From: CAZOOK01 sp964581385
GTDB taxonomy: Bacteria; Pseudomonadota; Gammaproteobacteria; Nevskiales; Nevskiaceae
Reading direction: 5' to 3'
Assembly: GCA_964581385.1 (NCBI GenBank)
Contig: CAZOOK010000056.1
Coordinates: forward strand, 1 to 21,425
DNA: 21,425 nt
This document shows, piece after piece, positions 17,424 to 21,425 of the stretch. The position numbers were made by a program, and so were the translations under genes. Under the pieces are notes generated by a model. That model did no database searches. It was given only the letters and a program-made list of their open reading frames with translations, and was not told the origin of the DNA. Within the stretch, counting starts at the first letter, position 1; every line of letters starts with the position of its first letter.

Positions 17424-17487
17424 ATATCGCGCCGCAGCATTCCATATGAGTCCTCGAGGAATGGAACTCCAGCCCTGAACGCGATAT
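17424..17487 (+). repeat. Nested inverted repeat before the dioxygenase gene
   Basis: Perfect 8-bp arms ATATCGCG (17424-17431) and CGCGATAT (17480-17487) enclose a second stem, CATTCC (17438-17443) with GGAATG (17458-17463). An alternative inner pairing, TCCAT (17441-17445) with ATGGA (17461-17465), shares bases with it, and the 10-bp palindrome TCCTCGAGGA (17451-17460) lies at the tip. The outer arm ends 26 bases before ATG 17514, just ahead of the ribosome-binding site. It could be an RNA leader structure or a DNA operator. Confidence 0.5.
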
Positions 17488-17513
17488 GTTTATTCCGGGG
17501 GGAAGAAAACAGT

Positions 17514-18410
17514 ATGAATACGGTGCCGCTACCCAATGCTGCGAACGGAACCACGTGGACCATCCAGGATCTTGCGCCGCCAGTCGGCGCTTTAATCACC
17601 GGCCTTGACACCAGCCGGCCGCTGCAGGCCGACCAGATCATGGCGCTCAAAAAAGCGCTGCACGAGCGTCATCTGCTATTGCTGCGCGGTCAGCAGATCA
17701 ACGACGAACAGCTCCTGCGCCTGGCCAACTATTTCGGCAGCATATACCGGCCGCCGGCGGGTGAGCAGGTGCTGGGCCTGGACCCTTTTTCCGGCGACAT
17801 GCCGGACATCGTCAGAGTATCCAACGTAGAGGGCGGCACACTCGGCCGCCACGCACTGGCGGCGCATACCGATCACCATTGGACAGCCATACCGTCGTCC
17901 GGCTCGCTGGCCTACGCGGTGGAAATTCCCCGCGCCGGTGGCGACACCACCTTTTACAATCTGGTGGCGGTCTACGAAGCCTTGGACGATGCAACGAAGC
18001 GCGAGATCGAAGGTCTGCGACTCATTACCTACAACCCCTTCCTGCGACACCGCAAGCCGCTGAGCTCGCGCAAAATTCCACGCTACCGCACACCGGACAT
18101 CGAGCCGCTCTCGCCCTGCGAGAATCACCCGCTGGTCCGCACGCATCCGGAATCGGGTCGCAAACTGCTCTACCTCAGTGCAGACACCGAAGTGGAGTTA
18201 ATGGATACCGATCCGGTCTGGGGCGCGGCGCTGATCGAACGCCTACGAGCACACATGCTGCAACCACGCTTCGCCTACATCCACCACTGGCAGGTGGGCG
18301 ACATCATTTACTGGGACAACCAGGCCACCGCCCATGCCCGCACCGCTTTCGATTCTGCCGAAAGGCGCGTGCTCAAACGCGTCAGCTTTGGGGGCAGCCG
18401 GCCGTTCTGA
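17514..18410 (+). CDS. TauD/TfdA-family 2-oxoglutarate and Fe(II)-dependent dioxygenase
   Basis: A 298-residue double-stranded beta-helix oxygenase that should hydroxylate a small substrate with O2 and 2-oxoglutarate, giving succinate and CO2. The iron ligands are H118 and D120 (AHTDHHW) and H274 (ATAHARTAF). R285 and R289 follow H274 by 11 and 15 residues, the same spacing as the 2-oxoglutarate and sulfonate-contacting arginines of TauD. GGDT (142-145) is another family motif. A GGGGGGAAG site precedes the ATG. The 122-bp leader holds a nested inverted repeat. No sulfonate transporter genes are near, so taurine is not a safe call; tailoring or degradation of a molecule handled by the upstream transporters is equally possible. 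Confidence 0.9.
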   Translation: MNTVPLPNAANGTTWTIQDLAPPVGALITGLDTSRPLQADQIMALKKALHERHLLLLRGQQINDEQLLRLANYFGSIYRPPAGEQVLGLDPFSGDMPDIVRVSNVEGGTLGRHALAAHTDHHWTAIPSSGSLAYAVEIPRAGGDTTFYNLVAVYEALDDATKREIEGLRLITYNPFLRHRKPLSSRKIPRYRTPDIEPLSPCENHPLVRTHPESGRKLLYLSADTEVELMDTDPVWGAALIERLRAHMLQPRFAYIHHWQVGDIIYWDNQATAHARTAFDSAERRVLKRVSFGGSRPF

Positions 18411-18547
18411 TCATTCACTGCGCTGCCGTAGGTCAGCGTGGCACGGAAAAGAGCCAAGTCCGACGGGGTGCTGGGCCGCGCCGCCTGACCATCTCATCCA
18501 ATAACTTGGCGCGTGTTGTGTACGTCTGTGGTCGTTGCGTTGCTGCT

Positions 18548-18630
18548 CAAAAGGGCGCCAGCCAAGGCGCGGGCGGCAGGGCATGGTGGTTCCATGTCCA
18601 AGGCCCGCAACGCCGGCGGGCACCCTTTTG
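18548..18630. repeat. Long nested hairpin, about 83 nt
   Basis: The outer stem CAAAAGGG (18548-18555) pairs perfectly with CCCTTTTG (18623-18630). Inside, GCC 18557-18559 can pair with GGC 18615-18617, GGCG 18566-18569 with CGCC 18611-18614, and CGGGC 18570-18574 with GCCCG 18603-18607. The tip is GGGCATGG (18579-18586) with CCATGTCC (18592-18599) around a TGGTT loop, with one G-U pair. This layered pairing is far beyond what one short chance dyad gives. It could be a structured RNA, a folded 3' end of the dioxygenase mRNA, or a small palindromic repeat element. Confidence 0.6.
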
Positions 18631-18674
18631 CGCGCAACCCGAGGGGACGGTCACAGAAGTGCATAACGCGCTCC

Positions 18675-18737
18675 GGTGCCGACTAGTTATGTTACGGTCA
18701 GCGAGCGCAATCCTTTGCGAATAACATAACCGGCACC
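18675..18737 (+). repeat. Strong inverted repeat abutting the antiporter start codon
   Basis: GGTGCCG (18675-18681) pairs with CGGCACC (18731-18737). After a 4-base ACTA bulge, GTTATGTTA (18686-18694) pairs with TAACATAAC (18722-18730). That gives 16 perfect pairs in total. Inside lies a small hairpin, CGCAA (18706-18710) with TTGCG (18715-18719). The structure ends one base before ATG 18739, and no separate ribosome-binding site is visible, so as RNA it would cover the initiation region. Confidence 0.65.
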
Positions 18738-18738
18738 A

Positions 18739-20019
18739 ATGACGGCATCGGTCCACTTTACGGAAGATCTGCTATTTTCAACGCTGCTGCAGTTGATCGT
18801 AATGATCCTGTGCGCACGCGTCGGCAACAATATCGCGCGCCGGATGGAACAGCCTGGCGCGGTCGGTGAAATCGTTGCTGGCCTGATGCTCGGACCTTCG
18901 TTGTTCGGACATTATTTTCCGCAGTCGGCAGCGTCCATATTCGGTAAAACCGCCTCGACCCCAATCACGATCATCAGCCAGATCGGCCTTGTATTTCTGA
19001 TGTTTCAGATTGGCACGGATTTCGAGTTCGGGCTGCTGTCCCATCGCAGAAACAGGAACGCTACGATTCGAATCGCGGTTGCGTCGATCGGAGTGCCATT
19101 CACGCTGGGCTTTCTGGTCGGCAACGTTTCTGCATCAGTATTAGCTCCCAATATCGACGCGCTGATTTATAGCCTGTTTCTCGGCGTGGGCATGGCCATT
19201 ACCGCAGTACCCACTCTAGGACGGATTTTGCGCGAATATGATCTGACGCGCACGGAAGTAGGTGTAGTCGCGATCTCGGCGGCGGCGATCAACGACGTTG
19301 CGGGTTGGGTACTTTTAGCCGGAATCGCAGCGTATGCTTCCGCCCAATTTTCCGTGATTGGAATGGGGGCTCAGGTGGCTGGCATCGTGGGCCTCCTGGC
19401 CGTGGCTTGGTTTGCCCTACGTCCCTTGGTTGGCTGGCTGCTGCGTAAGTATCCAATCCGGAACAACGAAGTACCATCTAACTTGATAGCAATTGTGATT
19501 TGCCTCATCTTCGCGGCAGGCATCTGTACTTATAAGCTGGGCATCTTCGCGATCTTCGGCGGCTTTCTGGTTGGACTACTTTTTCATCACTACAAAGACT
19601 TCGTTTCGGCATGGCGGCACCAGATTGGTCAATTCGTGCTGGTATTCTTTCTGCCCGTCTTCTTCACTTACACCGGGCTGCGGACGAATGTGCTCGGACT
19701 GGTCAGCGCGACGGACTGGCAATGGCTGATCGTGGTGCTGGCGGCGGCTACACTTGGAAAGATCATACCGGTCTACTTCACGGCCCGGTTTTCCGGCTTT
19801 AGCCAAGGAGAATCGATGGTCCTCGGTTCGCTTATGAATACGCGCGCGCTGATGGAACTGATCGTGCTCAACGTCGGCTACGATATGGGTTTCATACCCC
19901 AAAATGTGTTCACGATTCTGGTGATCATGGCGGTGGCGACAACAATCATGACCGGCCCGCTGCTAAAGATATTGCTCCCACGCACCGGACACTCCATTCC
20001 GGTCAGGGTGGAAGCCTGA
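18739..20019 (+). CDS. CPA2-type cation/proton antiporter
   Basis: A 426-residue inner-membrane antiporter of the CPA2 (KefB/NapA-like) family, exchanging Na+ or K+ for protons. About a dozen hydrophobic segments fill the length. Family blocks are EQPGAVGEIVAGLMLGPSL (37-55), QIGLVFLMFQIGTDFE (81-96), GVGMAITAVPTLGRIL (149-164) and the ion-binding pair N185-D186 in AINDVAGW. Many electrogenic CPA2 members have DD at this site; ND is often linked to electroneutral exchange, though exceptions exist. It has no C-terminal TrkA-N domain, unlike Kef proteins. The start lacks a visible ribosome-binding site and sits against a strong inverted repeat. It converges on the next gene with a 26-bp gap. 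Confidence 0.92.
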   Translation: MTASVHFTEDLLFSTLLQLIVMILCARVGNNIARRMEQPGAVGEIVAGLMLGPSLFGHYFPQSAASIFGKTASTPITIISQIGLVFLMFQIGTDFEFGLLSHRRNRNATIRIAVASIGVPFTLGFLVGNVSASVLAPNIDALIYSLFLGVGMAITAVPTLGRILREYDLTRTEVGVVAISAAAINDVAGWVLLAGIAAYASAQFSVIGMGAQVAGIVGLLAVAWFALRPLVGWLLRKYPIRNNEVPSNLIAIVICLIFAAGICTYKLGIFAIFGGFLVGLLFHHYKDFVSAWRHQIGQFVLVFFLPVFFTYTGLRTNVLGLVSATDWQWLIVVLAAATLGKIIPVYFTARFSGFSQGESMVLGSLMNTRALMELIVLNVGYDMGFIPQNVFTILVIMAVATTIMTGPLLKILLPRTGHSIPVRVEA

Positions 20020-20045
20020 GCTGCCACAAGAATTGCCCAGAGGCC

Positions 20046-21167
20046 CTATGGCAACGGTGCGGGATTCGCCAGATAAGCATTCGACAACTTCTTGAACTGC
20101 CCACCGTCGGTGGTGATGGTGGTCTGGTAATCCGCACCTACACTGAACACGATTCCGAGGCCGCCAACAGCGGTGAGTTGTGAGGGATTCTTGAGGAAGT
20201 AGTCGACGCGGTTGTCGCGGTAGTGGTATTCGGTACCGCCGGCGGTGGCTGAGGGGACACCCATGGGAGTCTGCCACCAGATCAGTGGGCGTTTGATGCC
20301 CAGATAATAAGCGTTGGCTTGCGTGAGATTGTCTTGGAAGTTGGGGTGCGTGGTGTTGGTTTCGTCCCAGTACCATGGACCGTCGCTGCGCATGCATACA
20401 GCATCCTTGGCTGCCTCGAAGCAGCCGGCGTCACGGTCCAGCGTCTGCATGACAACGAAGTCATATTGTTGCGCGTAGACCTTGCGCATGAATACCACCA
20501 CCTTGGCGGTACTGCTGCCGCCCCAATCTGCGGGCGGAATGCCGAGGTAGGCTTTGGGCGCGTATTGATTCGCAAGCGTCACCATGCAGCGCGAGAAGCC
20601 GGTGACGTCGTTGGGCAACGACGCACAGGCAGGCGTGATCTGCACCTGCACCACCATCTTGGTGGGATCGCCATTGGGCGCCTGCTGTTCGACGTAACCC
20701 CAGAAATCCGGTTCGACATTAACCAGCGCCGGCTTCCCGTAGAGGGCCAGGCGCTGAAACAGCCGGATGGCATTGGCCCAATAGCCCGTCATGAAATTGG
20801 GATTATTCAGGCCGGACAGATTGCCATCGCCATTGGTCGCCATCTGATAGAGCGTGAACATGGGTACGGCGCCAAGCGCGTCGGCCTGAGCCGCAACAAC
20901 GTTGACGTAGTTGCCGCTCGGACTGTTCCAGGTCGGCCAGGACCCTGCGCCGACGCCGACAAGATACTGGTCGTAAATGTCAGGCTTGATGCCCTGAGCC
21001 TGGATGTCGCTCGCATTATTGCCGTAGCCCAGGCCGACGAGCAGACGAGAGGGTTTGCCGAGCTTGGCAGCCAGCCGGGCGGCGGACGCGCTGGATGGTA
21101 GCGATGTCGCGCTGGCAGTGGTTGCGATCAGGGCGAACAGTGTTGTGAAAAAGACGATACGTTTCAT
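20046..21167 (-). CDS. Secreted protein of unknown family, possibly glycoside hydrolase-like
   Basis: I do not recognise this 373-residue protein. The ATG at 21167 gives a clear signal peptide (1-20, TTASA before TSLP) and has a GGCAAGG site upstream; an in-frame start at 21248 would bury the signal peptide behind 27 residues. Alternating strand-like and helical stretches suggest a TIM barrel: RLLVGLGYG (41-49), AVPMFTLYQM (100-109), ALVNVEPDFWGYV (147-159), KAYLGIPPADW (205-215), YDFVVMQTLDRD (235-246), RPLIWWQTPMG (293-303) and GGLGIVFSVG (335-344). E152 at the end of a strand is a candidate catalytic acid. Four cysteines after the signal peptide (C181, C194, C249, C258) could form two disulfides. 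Polysaccharide hydrolysis is a fold-level guess only. Confidence 0.75.
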   Translation of the reverse strand: MKRIVFFTTLFALIATTASATSLPSSASAARLAAKLGKPSRLLVGLGYGNNASDIQAQGIKPDIYDQYLVGVGAGSWPTWNSPSGNYVNVVAAQADALGAVPMFTLYQMATNGDGNLSGLNNPNFMTGYWANAIRLFQRLALYGKPALVNVEPDFWGYVEQQAPNGDPTKMVVQVQITPACASLPNDVTGFSRCMVTLANQYAPKAYLGIPPADWGGSSTAKVVVFMRKVYAQQYDFVVMQTLDRDAGCFEAAKDAVCMRSDGPWYWDETNTTHPNFQDNLTQANAYYLGIKRPLIWWQTPMGVPSATAGGTEYHYRDNRVDYFLKNPSQLTAVGGLGIVFSVGADYQTTITTDGGQFKKLSNAYLANPAPLP

Positions 21168-21352
21168 ACGCGAACCTTGCCTTATTGGATAACCGCCGAC
21201 ACCGGGATTTTCAGAATTCGACGGCCGCGATCGCACCGCAATCCACATTCGCTTCGCATTTTACGTGGCGCACCTGTAGCACCCGTGTAGCGCCAGCGAA
21301 AATTCGCCCCTACAAACTCCGCGATTTTTTTATTTTAAGCACTTGATTTTAT
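21168..21352. promoter_or_regulatory. Gap between tRNA-Thr and the secreted protein gene
   Basis: A 185-bp stretch, transcribed on the minus strand if the tRNA transcript reads through. Near the tRNA it is AT-rich (21323-21352); further on there is a short dyad GCGAA-AA-TTCGC (21296-21307). I see no T-run terminator in the tRNA direction and no firm promoter for the secreted protein. Confidence 0.35.

Positions 21353-21425
<73 letters not shown>

Larger units (their letters stand above)
18411..18738. other. Structured intergenic region, dioxygenase / antiporter
   Basis: A 328-bp gap between same-direction genes. I find no credible gene. Its right two thirds are full of base-pairing potential: a long nested hairpin (18548-18630), a small GCGCG/CGCGC stem (18630-18634 with 18667-18671), and a second long hairpin (18675-18737) ending one base before the antiporter ATG. 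I see no standard terminator with a T-run and no clear promoter. Confidence 0.55.

Noticed and set aside
17879..18724. 281-codon open frame overlapping the dioxygenase in another frame
   Set aside because: The iron-binding and 2-oxoglutarate motifs are in the 17514-18410 frame; this one gives an Arg/Gly/Ala-rich translation without motifs and merely runs through the intergenic structures.
18675..18737. Integron attC site
   Set aside because: The arms do not carry the RYYYAAC/GTTRRRY core pattern expected of attC sites, and no integron integrase or cassette array is nearby.
20319..21101. 260-codon open frame opposite the secreted protein gene
   Set aside because: The minus-strand frame has a signal peptide, a ribosome-binding site and coherent strand pattern; the plus-strand frame has none.

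Overview
The window looks like chromosomal DNA of a moderately GC-rich proteobacterium. The tRNA-Thr(UGU) at the right edge carries an encoded CCA end and resembles gammaproteobacterial versions. A soil or freshwater gammaproteobacterium of the Xanthomonadales/Steroidobacter type is my best guess, at low confidence. I see no phage, insertion sequence, integrase or CRISPR array.

Layout. (1) 197-3541: a glutathione S-transferase (-), a RocR-like REC-EAL c-di-GMP phosphodiesterase followed by a stand-alone Hpt protein (+), and a pirin-type quercetinase (-). (2) 3903-6005: a membrane-anchored PQQ dehydrogenase with an N-terminal cytochrome c domain. (3) 6231-11228: a carbohydrate locus with a GH3 beta-glucosidase (-), divergent from a glycoamylase-like (PF10091/GH144-type) protein and a GH15 glucoamylase. 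The last two are joined by a TTGA stop/start overlap. None of the three has an obvious export signal. (4) 11365-17391: a tightly coupled trio. It contains an SbmA/BacA-like fused ABC protein whose nucleotide-binding motifs are degenerate, a secreted CocE/S15-type hydrolase homologue that appears to lack its catalytic Ser and His, and a canonical ABC exporter. A TauD-family 2-oxoglutarate dioxygenase follows at 17514-18410. (5) 18739-20019: a CPA2-type cation/proton antiporter. (6) 20046-21167 (-): a secreted protein of unknown family. (7) A tRNA-Thr, cut by the window edge.

The most unusual parts are the transporter/hydrolase trio and a set of long nested inverted repeats around the dioxygenase gene. 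In the trio, a decayed ATPase sits next to a decayed hydrolase, both beside an intact exporter. The repeats lie at 17424-17487, 18548-18630 and 18675-18737; the last ends one base before the antiporter start codon. The trio could be a peptide or small-molecule uptake/sensing and export module, and the repeats could be RNA regulatory structures or small palindromic elements. Both readings are inferences from sequence alone.
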